A DNA stretch of 64,000 bases from Shouchella shacheensis (GCF_001484965.1 NZ_LLYY01000003.1:124001-188000); one strand, 5' to 3'; positions 25,705-35,098 are shown, counted from the first letter of the stretch. Notes: generated by a model from the sequence alone, not told the origin. Made by a program: numbers and translations.

Positions 25705-26394
25705 ATGAATGAAGGAAACGGACTACTCATTATACTGTTTATCATTGGGGCTGGGCTAATCCTATTCTTTATCCTATTGATGTTGGCCAAAATCACTGTA
25801 CAAATCACATACTCGCATCAGTATAAAGAAGATCTTTTAACGGCACGCATTACGGCATGGAGAATTCCTATTTATACACTGGAAACATCGGTGATGGAGT
25901 GGAACGAAGAGGATGGCTCGCTCATGATGAAAGAAGAGACGGATACAATGGGCGCCAAAGAGGAAAAGACGAAAAAGTGGACGTTGAAAAAGGTGCTCAA
26001 CATTTGGCATGATGCTCAAGCGTTATTGAGGCATGTCGTTCATCTTAAAAAGAAAGCGGATCGTTTCTTGGCTCAAGTGCACGTACACCATTTTTGCTGG
26101 AAAACAGAACTGGGCGTGGGCGACGCTGCAGCCACCGCTCAGCTTGCTGGGGCATTGTGGGCCATAAAGGGGCTAGTGTCCAGCTGGCTAACGCGAAAGA
26201 TGTTGTGGAGAACCGACCCGAAGCTTCAGGTCACCCCGCATTTTCAAACCTCTGGATTTGCGCTCTATTTTTCATGCATGCTTTCCTTCCGACTCGGGCA
26301 CGCTATACGCGCAGGTCTCGCTTTAGCATTAGGCTGGAAGAGACGTCCGAAAACAAAGGCCGCCCCTAACAAGGAAACAGGCGTTTCAAGTTAG
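25705..26394 (+). CDS. ytfI: DUF2953 membrane protein YtfI
   Basis: 229 residues. One N-terminal membrane segment (residues ~8-30), then a globular part with the DUF2953 pattern, including CWKTELGVGDAAATAQLAGALWAIKG (split here as TELGVGDAA and TAQLAGALWA, ~130-155). In B. subtilis YtfI is a sporulation gene paired with ytfJ (gerW); ytfJ follows here after 24 nt. AAGGAAGCCGAGGG precedes the ATG. Molecular function is unknown; a role in spore germination or envelope is inferred from the pairing. Confidence 0.85.
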   Translation: MNEGNGLLIILFIIGAGLILFFILLMLAKITVQITYSHQYKEDLLTARITAWRIPIYTLETSVMEWNEEDGSLMMKEETDTMGAKEEKTKKWTLKKVLNIWHDAQALLRHVVHLKKKADRFLAQVHVHHFCWKTELGVGDAAATAQLAGALWAIKGLVSSWLTRKMLWRTDPKLQVTPHFQTSGFALYFSCMLSFRLGHAIRAGLALALGWKRRPKTKAAPNKETGVSS

Positions 26395-26418
26395 AGGAGG
26401 CTAACCAAGGAGGTAGCT

Positions 26419-26868
26419 ATGTCAGAGCATCCAATTCAAGGATTAATGAAAACGGCCATGGAAAATTTGAAAGAGATGGTCGATGTGAATACGATTGTAG
26501 GAGATCCCGTTGAAACCCCTGATGGTAGCGTGATTATGCCCGTATCGAAAGTGGGATTCGGATTTGCCGCTGGAGGCAGTGAGTTTCACACAGAAGCGTC
26601 CTTACATCATGCAAGGGAGCTGGAAGAACAGGCGCATCCGTTTGGAGGAGGAAGTGGTGGCGGCGTATCAATCACACCCATTGCTTTTCTTGTTGTTAAT
26701 AGTCGCGGCATCAAAATGGTGCATCTCGATAGCACCACTCACTTGTACGAAAAGCTGTTAGACCTTGCTCCTCAAGCCGTAGAAAAAATTCAGCAAATGT
26801 TAGGTGGGGAAAACGGGAGCAATACGCAGCCTCGTGAATTCCAGCAGAAAGAGGATCCGCTCGCTTAA
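26419..26868 (+). CDS. gerW: Sporulation protein YtfJ / GerW
   Basis: 149 residues. GerW family signature: NTIVGDPVETPDGSVIMPVSKVGFGFAAGG (split; VGFGFAAGG at ~49-57) and GGGSGGGVSITPIAFLVV (~77-94). In B. subtilis GerW is required for germination by L-alanine. GGAGG before the ATG, 24 nt after ytfI, so one operon. A terminator follows. The C-terminal ~25 residues are polar and probably flexible. Confidence 0.93.
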   Translation: MSEHPIQGLMKTAMENLKEMVDVNTIVGDPVETPDGSVIMPVSKVGFGFAAGGSEFHTEASLHHARELEEQAHPFGGGSGGGVSITPIAFLVVNSRGIKMVHLDSTTHLYEKLLDLAPQAVEKIQQMLGGENGSNTQPREFQQKEDPLA

Positions 26869-26890
26869 CGAAAGAGACCTTTCAACTGTC

Positions 26891-26930
26891 AAATCCTTGG
26901 GATTGAGTAAATCCCAAGGGTTTCTTTTTA
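26891..26930 (+). terminator. Terminator after gerW
   Basis: AAATCCTTGGGATT / AATCCCAAGGGTTT stem with CTTTTT tail. Confidence 0.88.
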
Positions 26931-26990
26931 AACTGTAAGCAGGTGTAATCAAGCAGGGAAGCACAGAAGACGAAGCCGTGAGCAGTTTTG

Positions 26991-27020
26991 TTGATCAGAG
27001 GCAGCTCCTTTTTGTAAAAT
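26991..27020 (+). promoter_or_regulatory. Promoter for tpx
   Basis: TTGATC (26991-26996), 18-bp spacer, TAAAAT (27015-27020). Confidence 0.55.
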
Positions 27021-27060
27021 GAACATTATCTGATTTTTACATAACTAAGGAGGAAAAACG

Positions 27061-27558
27061 TTGTCTCAAATCACGTTTAAACAAAACCCTGTAACCCTTA
27101 TTGGAACACCCGTTCAAGTTGGTGACACCGCTCCTGACTTTACCGTTCTTGCCAATGATCTCAGTGAAGTCTCGCTTGCTGATTCGAAAGGACGTGTCCG
27201 CCTGATCAGCGTCGTTCCGTCAATTGACACAGGCGTGTGTGATCAGCAAACGCGTAAATTTAATGAGGAAGCCGCAACCCTTGGTGATGCCAAGGTGCTC
27301 ACGATTAGCGTTGACTTGCCTTTTGCTCAAAAACGCTGGTGCGGAGCTGTGGGCATTGAAAATGTTCAAACCCTTTCGGATCACCGTGACCTTTCATTTG
27401 GCGAAGCGTACGGTGTAGCGATCAAGGAATTGCGTCTTTTGGCCCGTTCTGTATTCGTGGTGGATGCCAAGAATAAGATTGTCCACGCCGAGTACGTGAG
27501 TGAAGTCACTAATCATCCAGACTACGAGGCAGCATTAGAAGCCGCTAGGAAGGCATAA
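27061..27558 (+). CDS. tpx: Thiol peroxidase Tpx
   Basis: 165 residues from a TTG start with AAGGAGG 8 nt upstream. Atypical 2-Cys peroxiredoxin: [11 protein letters not shown], peroxidatic cysteine in [12 protein letters not shown] (~Cys 60) and resolving cysteine in KRWCGAVGI (~Cys 94). It reduces hydrogen peroxide and alkyl hydroperoxides with thioredoxin in the cytoplasm. Located between gerW and ytxK, as in B. subtilis. Its terminator hairpin runs straight into a repeat copy. Confidence 0.96.
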   Translation: MSQITFKQNPVTLIGTPVQVGDTAPDFTVLANDLSEVSLADSKGRVRLISVVPSIDTGVCDQQTRKFNEEAATLGDAKVLTISVDLPFAQKRWCGAVGIENVQTLSDHRDLSFGEAYGVAIKELRLLARSVFVVDAKNKIVHAEYVSEVTNHPDYEAALEAARKA

Positions 27559-27568
27559 GAGCCCTTTA

Positions 27569-27603
27569 CAAGAGTCCACCATTCTCAAGTGATGGTGGAC
27601 TTG
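27569..27603 (+). terminator. Hairpin after tpx
   Basis: AGTCCACCAT / ATGGTGGACT stem. The expected T run is replaced by TTGTCTAGC, the start of a repeat copy, as if the element was inserted into the terminator tail. Confidence 0.6.
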
Positions 27604-27723
27604 TCTAGCTCCGGCGGGTAGAAGCTCGGGATTTTTCAGTCCTGCCAACGAAATCCGAAAACGGGATTTCTAGTGTCAGGCCTTCCAAAATCCTTGCTTC
27701 TGGTCAACCCGCCTGCGCTTTTC
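27604..27723 (+). repeat. Hairpin repeat copy 4
   Basis: Near-consensus copy fused to the tpx terminator. The outer stem uses CGGGATTTT / AAAATCC where others have GAGATTTT / AAAATTCTC. Confidence 0.85.
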
Positions 27724-27769
27724 GGTACAATACGTGAGCAATTATCGTTAGGAAAGCTGGTGAGAACCA

Positions 27770-28756
27770 ATGACAGATAAACAAGTAAGCGTGCTCTATG
27801 AATGTTTAGATACAGGAGCACTGCAGCTGGAGAAAGCATTAAACATGACTTATTTAGAAGCTGTGGCGAAAATGGGGGAGAATCTTTTTGAAGGTCGTGT
27901 TCTTCAAGAGGCGGGTCGGGAGGAGCAACACAGTCTTGAGGAGATCTTGGGACAAGTGAAAACCAAAGATTGTGAAGCCGAGGATGTGCGAAAGGCTTTT
28001 CAACTCGCTGTCTTAAAAGGAATGAAGGGTGCGGTCCAACCGAACCATTCCATGACTCCGGATGCCGTCTGCCTCTACATGAGCTATTTAGCGAATAAAC
28101 TTACAAGCGACGAAAAAGAAGGCTATCGCTTGGTTGATTTAGCCGTTGGTTCCGGAAATTTACTCACCGCGCTCCATAACCATTCTACACATCCCGTACA
28201 AGCAAGTGGTTTTGAAGTGGATGAGACGCTCCTTGCCACTACCTTTGCCAGCGCGAACCTACAGAAGCTAGAGCTCGCTCTCTTTCACCAGGACAGCCTT
28301 ACGGTCAAAGTGCCGGAGGCCGACCTTGTGGCGACCGATTTGCCTGTAGGTTATTACCCAAAGGATGAAGTAGCAGCAAGCTACGAATTGAACGTAGACG
28401 ATGGACATGCCTATATCCACCATCTGATGATTGAGCAAAGTCTACGGACGCTTAAGGCGGGTGGATTTGCGCTCTTGCTGATCCCAAACTTTCTGTTTGA
28501 AAGCACTCAGACTCTTGCGTTAAATAACTACCTTAAAAAGGAAGCGACTATCCTCGGGTTGCTTCAGCTGCCGAACTCGATGTTCACGGCGAAGCAGCAC
28601 CAGAAGTGCATTCTTCTTTTGCAAAAGAAAGCACCAGGAATTCGTGTTCCGAGTCAGGCATTGCTTGCTGAGCTGCCTTCATTTACGAGTAAAGAAGCGA
28701 CGGCGGACATGATGAAGCGAATCAACAACTGGTTTGCGGAACAACTCGGACGCTAG
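27770..28756 (+). CDS. ytxK: Class I SAM-dependent methyltransferase YtxK
   Basis: 328 residues. A helical N terminus (~1-95) resembling the N6-adenine methyltransferase helper region, then a Rossmann core: the SAM loop VDLAVGSGNLLTAL (~124-135), acidic residue in GFEVDE and motif IV as TDLPVGYYP (~186-194), which replaces the NPPY of DNA adenine methylases. The substrate is unknown; the altered motif IV makes DNA adenine methylation uncertain. A GGTGAG ribosome site. Adjacent to ackA as in B. subtilis, where ytxK and ackA are linked. Confidence 0.9.
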   Translation: MTDKQVSVLYECLDTGALQLEKALNMTYLEAVAKMGENLFEGRVLQEAGREEQHSLEEILGQVKTKDCEAEDVRKAFQLAVLKGMKGAVQPNHSMTPDAVCLYMSYLANKLTSDEKEGYRLVDLAVGSGNLLTALHNHSTHPVQASGFEVDETLLATTFASANLQKLELALFHQDSLTVKVPEADLVATDLPVGYYPKDEVAASYELNVDDGHAYIHHLMIEQSLRTLKAGGFALLLIPNFLFESTQTLALNNYLKKEATILGLLQLPNSMFTAKQHQKCILLLQKKAPGIRVPSQALLAELPSFTSKEATADMMKRINNWFAEQLGR

Positions 28757-28765
28757 GTCGAATGA

Positions 28766-28779
28766 GTTTAGCGTTTTCA
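28766..28779. promoter_or_regulatory. Possible cre site upstream of ackA
   Basis: On the minus strand TGAAAACGCTAAAC, two mismatches to the cre consensus, about 80 bp upstream of the expected ackA transcription start. Upstream cre sites activate ackA in B. subtilis. Weak motif. Confidence 0.3.
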
Positions 28780-28824
28780 TTCCTTTTTTGACTTTTATTT
28801 CTTTTTTAGACGTTCGTGATTAAC

Positions 28825-28853
28825 TTGAAATCCACCTCTTGCAGTGCTTAAAT
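28825..28853 (+). promoter_or_regulatory. Promoter for ackA
   Basis: TTGAAA (28825-28830), 17-bp spacer, TTAAAT (28848-28853). Confidence 0.5.
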
Positions 28854-28913
28854 GGAAAAGGAGAGTTACCTTGTACATTGGTTCCTATAGACAGAAGGAG
28901 TGCGAAGAAAACC

Positions 28914-30101
28914 ATGGCTAAAATTATAGCAATAAATGCCGGCAGCTCGTCCCTCAAGTTCCAGCTGCTTGCGATGCCGGAGGAGACGGTCATTACTAAG
29001 GGCCTTGTTGAGCGAATCGGGTTGGAGGAAGGTGTTTTCTCCATAGAGGTAAACGGAGAAGAGCTCAAGGTTACAGAGGACATTCCTGACCATGCCGCAG
29101 CAGTAAAAACATTGCTTGAGAAGTTAACAGGACTATCCATCATTTCTTCCTACGAGGAAATCGAAGGGGTGGGGCATCGTGTGGTTCACGGTGGAGAGAA
29201 ATTTAATGACTCGGTTCTCATTACCGATGAAGTTCTTGCAGGGATTGAACAGGTGTCCGAGCTTGCGCCGCTTCATAATCCGGCGAATATTACGGGCATC
29301 CGCGCATTCAAAGAAATATTGCCAAATGTTCCGTCTGTAGCAGTATTTGATACAGCTTTTCATCAAACAATGCCGGAAAGTGCTTACCTTTACAGTCTTC
29401 CCTACGACTACTATAAGGAGTATGGAATTCGTAAATACGGCTTCCACGGTACTTCACACAAGTACGTTTCGCAGCGGGCGGCAGAAATGCTTGATCGACC
29501 GCTTGAAGATCTGCGCATCCTCTCCTGTCACCTTGGGAATGGAGCGAGCATCGCGGCCATCAAAGGGGGGGAGTCGATTGACACATCAATGGGCTTTACC
29601 CCTCTTGCCGGAGTAACGATGGGCACGCGTTCGGGGAATATTGATCCCGCGCTGATTCCATTTATTATGGAGAAGACGGGGCAGGATGTGGATGAAGTCG
29701 TGAGCATGCTGAATAAGCGAAGCGGTCTCCTTGGTATCACTGGATTCTCGAGTGATTTGCGCGACATCGAAGCTACTGCCAATGAGGGCAACGAGCGCTC
29801 ACAAGTCGCGCTTGATGTCTTCACTTCTCGTATCCATAAATACATTGGGTCCTATGCTGCACGAATGGGCGGTATTGACGCGATTGTGTTTACAGCCGGG
29901 ATTGGTGAGAATAGCATTAGCATTCGTGAACGAGTCTTAAAGGGACTTGAGTTTATGGGCGTCTACACCGATTCATCGTTAAACCAGACACGTGGCAAGG
30001 AAGCATTCATTAACTCCAGCCATTCCCCTGTTAAAGTCATGGTTGTCCCAACAAATGAAGAAGTGATGATTGCCAGAGACACGGTACGTATTGCCAATTA
30101 A
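28914..30101 (+). CDS. ackA: Acetate kinase AckA
   Basis: 395 residues from ATG 28914; the reading frame extends 75 nt upstream but AAGGAG lies just before this ATG and the protein starts [16 protein letters not shown] as usual. ASKHA fold: [46 protein letters not shown] and FTAGIGENS. It makes ATP and acetate from acetyl-phosphate in overflow metabolism, the reverse direction of AcsA use. A strong terminator follows. A candidate activating cre lies upstream. Confidence 0.97.
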   Translation: MAKIIAINAGSSSLKFQLLAMPEETVITKGLVERIGLEEGVFSIEVNGEELKVTEDIPDHAAAVKTLLEKLTGLSIISSYEEIEGVGHRVVHGGEKFNDSVLITDEVLAGIEQVSELAPLHNPANITGIRAFKEILPNVPSVAVFDTAFHQTMPESAYLYSLPYDYYKEYGIRKYGFHGTSHKYVSQRAAEMLDRPLEDLRILSCHLGNGASIAAIKGGESIDTSMGFTPLAGVTMGTRSGNIDPALIPFIMEKTGQDVDEVVSMLNKRSGLLGITGFSSDLRDIEATANEGNERSQVALDVFTSRIHKYIGSYAARMGGIDAIVFTAGIGENSISIRERVLKGLEFMGVYTDSSLNQTRGKEAFINSSHSPVKVMVVPTNEEVMIARDTVRIAN

Positions 30102-30110
30102 CGAATGAGG

Positions 30111-30142
30111 AGCACGCCGCACTTGATGCGGGCGTGCTTTTT
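30111..30142 (+). terminator. Terminator after ackA
   Basis: AGCACGCCGCA / TGCGGGCGTGCT stem (one bulge), then TTTTT. Confidence 0.9.
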
Positions 30143-30181
30143 AGTCTTTCTTTTTGTTAAGATAAAGGCGGGGGTGGGAGT

Positions 30182-31129
30182 GTGACGACCATAAGGGATT
30201 TTTTTATGATTCGAGAACGCGAAATTAAGCAAGCAGCGAATGGCTCTCTGTATGCGAACTTTACGTTACAAAAACAGCTAAAGCAGATGCCGGCGAGACT
30301 ATGGGACATTACGGAGGAGCAGCAGGAAACGCTTGTAAAAAAAGCAATGGTTAAAGTGGAAGCCATCCCGCGTACTTATCGGCAAAAGCAAGAACTAACG
30401 ATTCAGCGCATTCGCCTCGCCACCGAGGAAGACGGCATCAGTCGCACGGAACTGATCTCAAAAAAAGGCTTGTCGCGGGAGGATTTGTGGCATGAGTTGC
30501 GAATGCTAATGGATGAGATTCATTCTAACCCTCTACAGACGGTGATTCGCCATCTCTATAGCGAACGCCTAAACCGAGAGCGATTAACGACCTACCCTGC
30601 GGCTAAAAGTTTACACCATTCTTACTATGCCGGATTGCTAGAGCAGATGGTAGAGCTGGCGCTTTCTTCGTGGCACCTCCTTCCGATGTATCCTGACGTG
30701 GATAAGGACAAGGTGCTGGCCGCCTGCTTGCTTGGAGACATAGGCAAAATAAAAGCACTCACAGAAGCGATCGCCCCCGAATATACGGATGCGGGAGAAC
30801 TCATTGGCCAGCTTGTTCTTAGCGTTGAGATGATCAATGATGCTGCCATGCAAACAGGGATATCGATGGATCACCCTGAACTAGTCACTATTAAACATAT
30901 CATCCTCTCCCAGTATGGCGAAGAAGGGAACGGTATCAGAAGCACTGTTCAAGCAAAGTCTGCGGAAGCGCTGTTTTATTACCATATGAAGCGAATGAAT
31001 ACAGATTTGAGGGCTTTTCAAATGGCTAGAGAACAAGGAAGTGGGGGGTGGGCCTACGTTGACTTGTTTAAGCGGCGCATGAATATTCGGGGCACTACCA
31101 ATTGGGAGGAGGGGAAGCGAGATGAGTGA
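30182..31129 (+). CDS. YhaM-like protein with degenerate HD domain
   Basis: 315 residues from GTG 30182 (GGGGGTGGGAG upstream). Residues ~1-85 resemble the OB-fold of the 3'-5' exoribonuclease YhaM; ~120-300 align with its HD domain: LTTYPAAKSLHHSYYAGLLE, CLLGDIGKIKAL, HIILSQYGEEG. Compared with YhaM as I recall it, the HD dyad is GD (His lost), the LSHHG histidines are QY and the late DNID aspartate is missing, while the first HH pair remains. It may therefore be an RNA-binding or regulatory relative without nuclease activity. It overlaps the next gene by 8 nt. I do not know a named orthologue. Confidence 0.72.
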   Translation: MTTIRDFFMIREREIKQAANGSLYANFTLQKQLKQMPARLWDITEEQQETLVKKAMVKVEAIPRTYRQKQELTIQRIRLATEEDGISRTELISKKGLSREDLWHELRMLMDEIHSNPLQTVIRHLYSERLNRERLTTYPAAKSLHHSYYAGLLEQMVELALSSWHLLPMYPDVDKDKVLAACLLGDIGKIKALTEAIAPEYTDAGELIGQLVLSVEMINDAAMQTGISMDHPELVTIKHIILSQYGEEGNGIRSTVQAKSAEALFYYHMKRMNTDLRAFQMAREQGSGGWAYVDLFKRRMNIRGTTNWEEGKRDE

Positions 31130-31922
31130 GTTTGCAAAACTAGTGGAGGGTGTTGAACATTTTGAAGCTACGCTCATGCAGGACAGTCCTTCAGATGTTG
31201 AGGGAGCGTTCTTTCAAAGGGTGGAATCCATCTATAAACGGCTAGCCAATGAAAAGAGCGAGGCGTGGTTAAGCCACGCGGACGCCCTTATGGTACAGCT
31301 GCAAAATGCCATGCTTGAGTTTGATGCGTTCTCCGATCACTTTTCTCACCGATGCCTCGGTCCTAAGGCGACAGATCAAGAGATTGCAAAGCACGAAGCC
31401 TATATTGATAAGCAGCTGGCAAAGCAGCGACTGGCCTCACTCGTTCAAGGGGGTCTAAGTGGACATGGTGGAGCCGCTCTTGCCGTGGACATGCCGGCCC
31501 AGTTGTGGCTTCACGCTCGAACGGTCGCTTCGCTTGCCCAGGCGTACGGCTTTACGTTGGAAAACCCATTGGAAACTGTTTATGCGGTGAGAATTCTCTA
31601 CCTTGCGAACTTGCCTGCTGTCCTCAAGGGAAATGAATGGCGACGTTTATTCGCTGAAATTGAAGCACATGAGGAAGGGCAGCCCCTCTATAGCACGCGG
31701 GAGGAAATTCTAACCACTGATATTCTCATCCCTTTGCTCTTGGAACTTTTAAAAGTGAGGATGATGTCTTCCATTAGTAAGCGTCCGAAAGCGGGAGGAG
31801 TGTTTGTTGCAGCAAGTGTAGGCGGCGTTTGTAATTACAGAAGAGCGAAGCAAGTCACACAATGCGCGAGATGTTTTTACCAGAAACGCTGGATCAGGAA
31901 TGCTTGGACTCAAAAAGGGTAA
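31122..31922 (+). CDS. EcsC-family protein
   Basis: 266 residues from ATG 31122, GAGGAGGGG upstream, 8-nt overlap with the YhaM-like gene, so co-translated. The central part has the EcsC pattern: an ASLVQGGLSGHGGAALAVDM run (~104-123), glycine and alanine rich and probably membrane-associated, then WLHARTVASLAQAYGF. A C-terminal glycine segment (AGGVFVAASVGGVCNYRRA, ~225-243) is followed by a basic tail. EcsC is a poorly understood partner of the Ecs transporter. EcsC-family assignment is by pattern only; function unknown. Confidence 0.68.
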   Translation: MSEFAKLVEGVEHFEATLMQDSPSDVEGAFFQRVESIYKRLANEKSEAWLSHADALMVQLQNAMLEFDAFSDHFSHRCLGPKATDQEIAKHEAYIDKQLAKQRLASLVQGGLSGHGGAALAVDMPAQLWLHARTVASLAQAYGFTLENPLETVYAVRILYLANLPAVLKGNEWRRLFAEIEAHEEGQPLYSTREEILTTDILIPLLLELLKVRMMSSISKRPKAGGVFVAASVGGVCNYRRAKQVTQCARCFYQKRWIRNAWTQKG

Positions 31923-31958
31923 TACATAAGGGAGACTAATACTAGGAGGACGAAATCT

Positions 31959-32072
31959 ATGGGAAGACTAATTCGACAGCTACTTCGATGGGGCCCGTTG
32001 CTCTACCCGGTCATCATGAAAATTGTTCGCAGGAGAAAAAAAAGAACAGAAGAGGTCAAACGGCATAGGTAG
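31959..32072 (+). CDS. 37-residue cationic small protein
   Basis: Starts at ATG 31959 with a strong AGGAGG 9 nt upstream and ends at a TAG at 32070-32072, followed 10 bp later by a terminator. The peptide reads as a short hydrophobic stretch (WGPLLYPVIMKIV, residues ~11-23) flanked by basic residues, ending RRRKKRTEEVKRHR. Net charge is strongly positive. It may be a membrane-associated small protein or be co-expressed with the EcsC-like gene, whose stop is 37 nt upstream. I do not recognise a family. Confidence 0.62.
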   Translation: MGRLIRQLLRWGPLLYPVIMKIVRRRKKRTEEVKRHR

Positions 32073-32082
32073 GGGATTTTTT

Positions 32083-32126
32083 AAAGCGGCTTGCGCAAGT
32101 GTTTGAATATGCAAGTCGCTTTTTTG
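32083..32126 (+). terminator. Terminator of the YhaM-like/EcsC-like/small-protein unit
   Basis: AAGCGGCTTGC / GCAAGTCGCTT stem (one mismatch) with a run of six T. It starts the 401-bp gap before argG, which also holds repeat copy 5 and the argG control region. Confidence 0.85.
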
Positions 32127-32162
32127 TCTCGTTCCGTTCGAGTGCCCGTGCTATTCCGGTTG

Positions 32163-32274
32163 TCTAGCTCCGGTGGGAAGAAGTTCGAGATTTTTTGCCC
32201 TGACAACTAATTACAAAATATAGATTTTTCACAAATTAAAAATTATAACTTCTGAGCGACCCGCCTACGCTTTT
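32163..32274 (+). repeat. Hairpin repeat copy 5 (diverged, AT-rich centre)
   Basis: Edges are kept (TCTAGCTCCGG, GACCCGCCTACGC) but the centre is AT-rich. The outer stem is AGAAGTT / AACTTCT, a paired change relative to the usual AGAAGC / GCTTCT. Confidence 0.75.
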
Positions 32275-32441
32275 GGGGGAAGGACAAGGTTAAAAGAATT
32301 CCTTCAAACCTCTTGCCAAACCCTCTAATCGCTGTTAAAGTTATGTATATTAATAAGGTTATATTAGTTTTTATGCAAAAATGAGGCGATAAATGTTGCC
32401 CGTTCCCTTTTTGCACACTAATGCATAATGATAATAATGAA

Positions 32442-32455
32442 GGCATTAATATTCA
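32442..32455 (+). promoter_or_regulatory. Candidate ARG box (AhrC operator) upstream of argG
   Basis: GGCATTAATATTCA matches 12 of 14 positions of TGAATWWWWATTCA and lies 18 bp before the argG start. A nearby GATAAT at 32430-32435 could be the -10 with a weak -35, so the operator would lie just downstream of the promoter, as expected for repression by AhrC/ArgR. Confidence 0.5.
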
Positions 32456-32473
32456 CATCGGAGGGAAATAAAC

Positions 32474-33685
32474 ATGGCTAAAGAAAAAGTAGTTCTCGCA
32501 TATTCCGGAGGTCTTGACACTTCCGTTGCAGTAAAGTGGCTAACCGATAAAGGCTATGATGTTGTAGCTGTGGGGCTTGATGTAGGGGAAGGCAAGGATT
32601 TAGAATTTGTGAAGCAAAAGGCGCTTCAAGTAGGCGCGACTCAGTCCTATTCCATTGACGCAAAGAAAGAGTTTGCTGAGGATTTTGTTCTACCCGCGCT
32701 TCAGTCTCACGCACTGTATGAGCAAAAGTATCCGCTTGTCTCGGCTCTTTCTCGTCCGCTGATTTCCAAGAAGCTTGTGGAAATCGCTGAACAAACGGGG
32801 GCGACAGCTGTAGCTCACGGCTGTACGGGGAAAGGGAATGACCAGGTTCGTTTTGAAGTGTCAATTCAATCGCTAAACCCTGATTTAAAAGTTCTCGCGC
32901 CTGTTCGTGAATGGGCCTGGTCCAGAGACGAAGAAATTGAGTACGCCAAGACGCATAACATTCCGATTCCAATTGACCTCGATAACCCGTATTCCGTCGA
33001 TCAGAATTTGTGGGGAAGAAGCAACGAGTGTGGCATCTTAGAAGACCCGTGGGCCACGCCCCCAGAAGGAGCGTACGAATTAACGGCACCACTTGAGAAA
33101 ACGCCGGATGAGGCCGATATTCTAGAGATTACGTTCGAACAAGGTGTGCCAGTTACACTCAATGGGCAAAGTTATCCGCTTGATGAATTGATTCTAACTT
33201 TGAATGAGATTGCCGGAAAGCACGGCGTCGGGCGCATTGACCATGTCGAGAACCGTCTTGTAGGCATTAAGTCACGTGAAGTGTATGAATGTCCGGGCGC
33301 AATGACGCTGATTAAAGCACACAAGGAGCTCGAAGATTTAACACTCCCAAAAGAAGTGGCCCATTTTAAACCCGTGATTGAGAAAAAACTAACCGAAGTG
33401 ATTTACGAAGGTCTATGGTTCTCTTCCTTGCAGCCTGCACTGCTTGCTTTTCTGAAAGAGACGCAGAAGCATGTGACAGGTGCTGTACGTGTGAAACTAT
33501 TTAAAGGGCATTCCATCGTTGAAGGACGTAAATCACCGTACTCCCTTTATAATGAGAAGCTGGCGACGTATACACCAGATGATGAATTTGATCATAACGC
33601 AGCGGTTGGCTTTATCTCCCTATGGGGGCTGCCAACGAAAGTTCACAGCATGGTGACAAAGGAGAAAAAGGAGGTCACATCGTGA
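32474..33685 (+). CDS. argG: Argininosuccinate synthase
   Basis: 403 residues. N-type ATP pyrophosphatase: [15 protein letters not shown] at residues ~9-23, [15 protein letters not shown] (~114-128), [10 protein letters not shown] (~172) and [15 protein letters not shown]. It joins citrulline and aspartate with ATP. GGAGGG before the ATG. It overlaps argH by 4 nt (GTGA), forming the standard argGH operon. An ARG-box-like operator lies just upstream. Confidence 0.97.
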   Translation: MAKEKVVLAYSGGLDTSVAVKWLTDKGYDVVAVGLDVGEGKDLEFVKQKALQVGATQSYSIDAKKEFAEDFVLPALQSHALYEQKYPLVSALSRPLISKKLVEIAEQTGATAVAHGCTGKGNDQVRFEVSIQSLNPDLKVLAPVREWAWSRDEEIEYAKTHNIPIPIDLDNPYSVDQNLWGRSNECGILEDPWATPPEGAYELTAPLEKTPDEADILEITFEQGVPVTLNGQSYPLDELILTLNEIAGKHGVGRIDHVENRLVGIKSREVYECPGAMTLIKAHKELEDLTLPKEVAHFKPVIEKKLTEVIYEGLWFSSLQPALLAFLKETQKHVTGAVRVKLFKGHSIVEGRKSPYSLYNEKLATYTPDDEFDHNAAVGFISLWGLPTKVHSMVTKEKKEVTS

Positions 33686-35064
33686 GTAAGCTGTGGGGAG
33701 GGCGTTTTACAAAATCAGCCGAGGAGTGGGTCGATGAATTCGGCGCCTCCATCGGCTTTGATCAAGAGCTCGTCCAGGAGGACATTGAGGGGAGCCTTGC
33801 TCATGTGGCGATGCTCGCTAAATGTGGCATCATTTCAGACGAAGAAGCAACGAAAATTAAAGAAGGGTTACAGGTGCTAAAGCAAAAAGCAGAGAACGGG
33901 GAGCTTGAATTCTCTGTTGCCCAAGAGGACATTCACTTGAATCTCGAGAAACAGCTGATCGATGAAATTGGCCCCGTCGGAGGGAAACTGCATACTGGCA
34001 GAAGTCGGAATGATCAGGTTGCTACGGATATGCACTTGTATTTGCGCAACGAGGCGAGGGAAATTATGGTCGCAGTTCGCGCCCTACAAGAGGCGCTTAC
34101 GAAGCAGGCAGCCGATCATGTAGAGACGCTTATCCCAGGGTACACCCACATGCAACGGGCGCAACCGGTGTCGTTTGCGCATCACTTGCTTGCGTATTTC
34201 TGGATGCTTGAACGTGACTACGGTCGCCTTCATGATGCAGGGAAGCGTAGTAACCTCTCTCCCCTTGGAGCCGGCGCGCTTGCGGGGACGACGTTTCCCA
34301 TTGACCGTACGTACTCCGCGGAGCTGCTTGGGTTTGACGGCATTTATGAAAATAGCCTTGACGCGGTGAGTGATCGAGATTTTATTGTCGAGTTTCTAAG
34401 CAATGCCTCCATGTTGATGATGCACCTTTCCCGTCTCTGTGAAGAGCTGATTCTCTGGTCGTCGCAAGAGTTTCAGTTTATTGAAATGGATGATTCGTTT
34501 GCTACAGGTTCAAGCATTATGCCGCAAAAAAAGAATCCAGACATGGCCGAACTTATTCGTGGCAAAACCGGACGTGTGTACGGAAATTTGTTCTCGCTAC
34601 TTACGACGTTGAAAGGTTTACCCCTTGCCTATAATAAGGACATGCAGGAAGACAAAGAGGGTATGTTCGACACCGTGAAGACGGTGAAAGGCTCGTTGCG
34701 CATCTTTGCAGGAATGATTGAGACGATGACGGTCAACGAAGGTACGATGGCCAAAGCGGTTCACGAGGATTTCTCCAATGCGACCGAACTAGCGGATTAT
34801 TTAGCGACAAAAGGAATGCCTTTCCGTGAAGCCCATGAGGTGGTTGGCAAGCTCGTTTTAACGGCGATTGAAAGAGGAGTCTATTTGCTCGATTTAAAAA
34901 TGGAGGATTATCAGGGGGCTAGTGAGCTTTTTGCCGAGGACATCTATGAAGTCCTTCAGCCACACACCGTTGTTGCTCGTCGAAACAGTGCCGGTGGAAC
35001 GGGGTTCGATCAGGTCCAATCCGCTCTTGAAAAAGCCAATCATATCCTTTCTACAAACAAATAG
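33682..35064 (+). CDS. argH: Argininosuccinate lyase
   Basis: 460 residues from GTG 33682, with AAGGAGG 8 nt upstream inside argG; upstream in-frame ATG has no ribosome site and homologues begin at SKLWGGRF. Fumarase/aspartase fold: [12 protein letters not shown] (~109-120), HTHMQ-like [10 protein letters not shown] (~153-162) and the signature [15 protein letters not shown] (~276-290). It splits argininosuccinate to arginine and fumarate. Coupled with argG; a terminator follows. Confidence 0.97.
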   Translation: MSKLWGGRFTKSAEEWVDEFGASIGFDQELVQEDIEGSLAHVAMLAKCGIISDEEATKIKEGLQVLKQKAENGELEFSVAQEDIHLNLEKQLIDEIGPVGGKLHTGRSRNDQVATDMHLYLRNEAREIMVAVRALQEALTKQAADHVETLIPGYTHMQRAQPVSFAHHLLAYFWMLERDYGRLHDAGKRSNLSPLGAGALAGTTFPIDRTYSAELLGFDGIYENSLDAVSDRDFIVEFLSNASMLMMHLSRLCEELILWSSQEFQFIEMDDSFATGSSIMPQKKNPDMAELIRGKTGRVYGNLFSLLTTLKGLPLAYNKDMQEDKEGMFDTVKTVKGSLRIFAGMIETMTVNEGTMAKAVHEDFSNATELADYLATKGMPFREAHEVVGKLVLTAIERGVYLLDLKMEDYQGASELFAEDIYEVLQPHTVVARRNSAGGTGFDQVQSALEKANHILSTNK

Positions 35065-35073
35065 CTAGCTGAG

Positions 35074-35098
35074 AAACGTCCTTTGGGGCGTTTTTTTG
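35074..35098 (+). terminator. Terminator after argGH
   Basis: AAACGTC / GGGCGTTT stem with T7. Confidence 0.88.
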
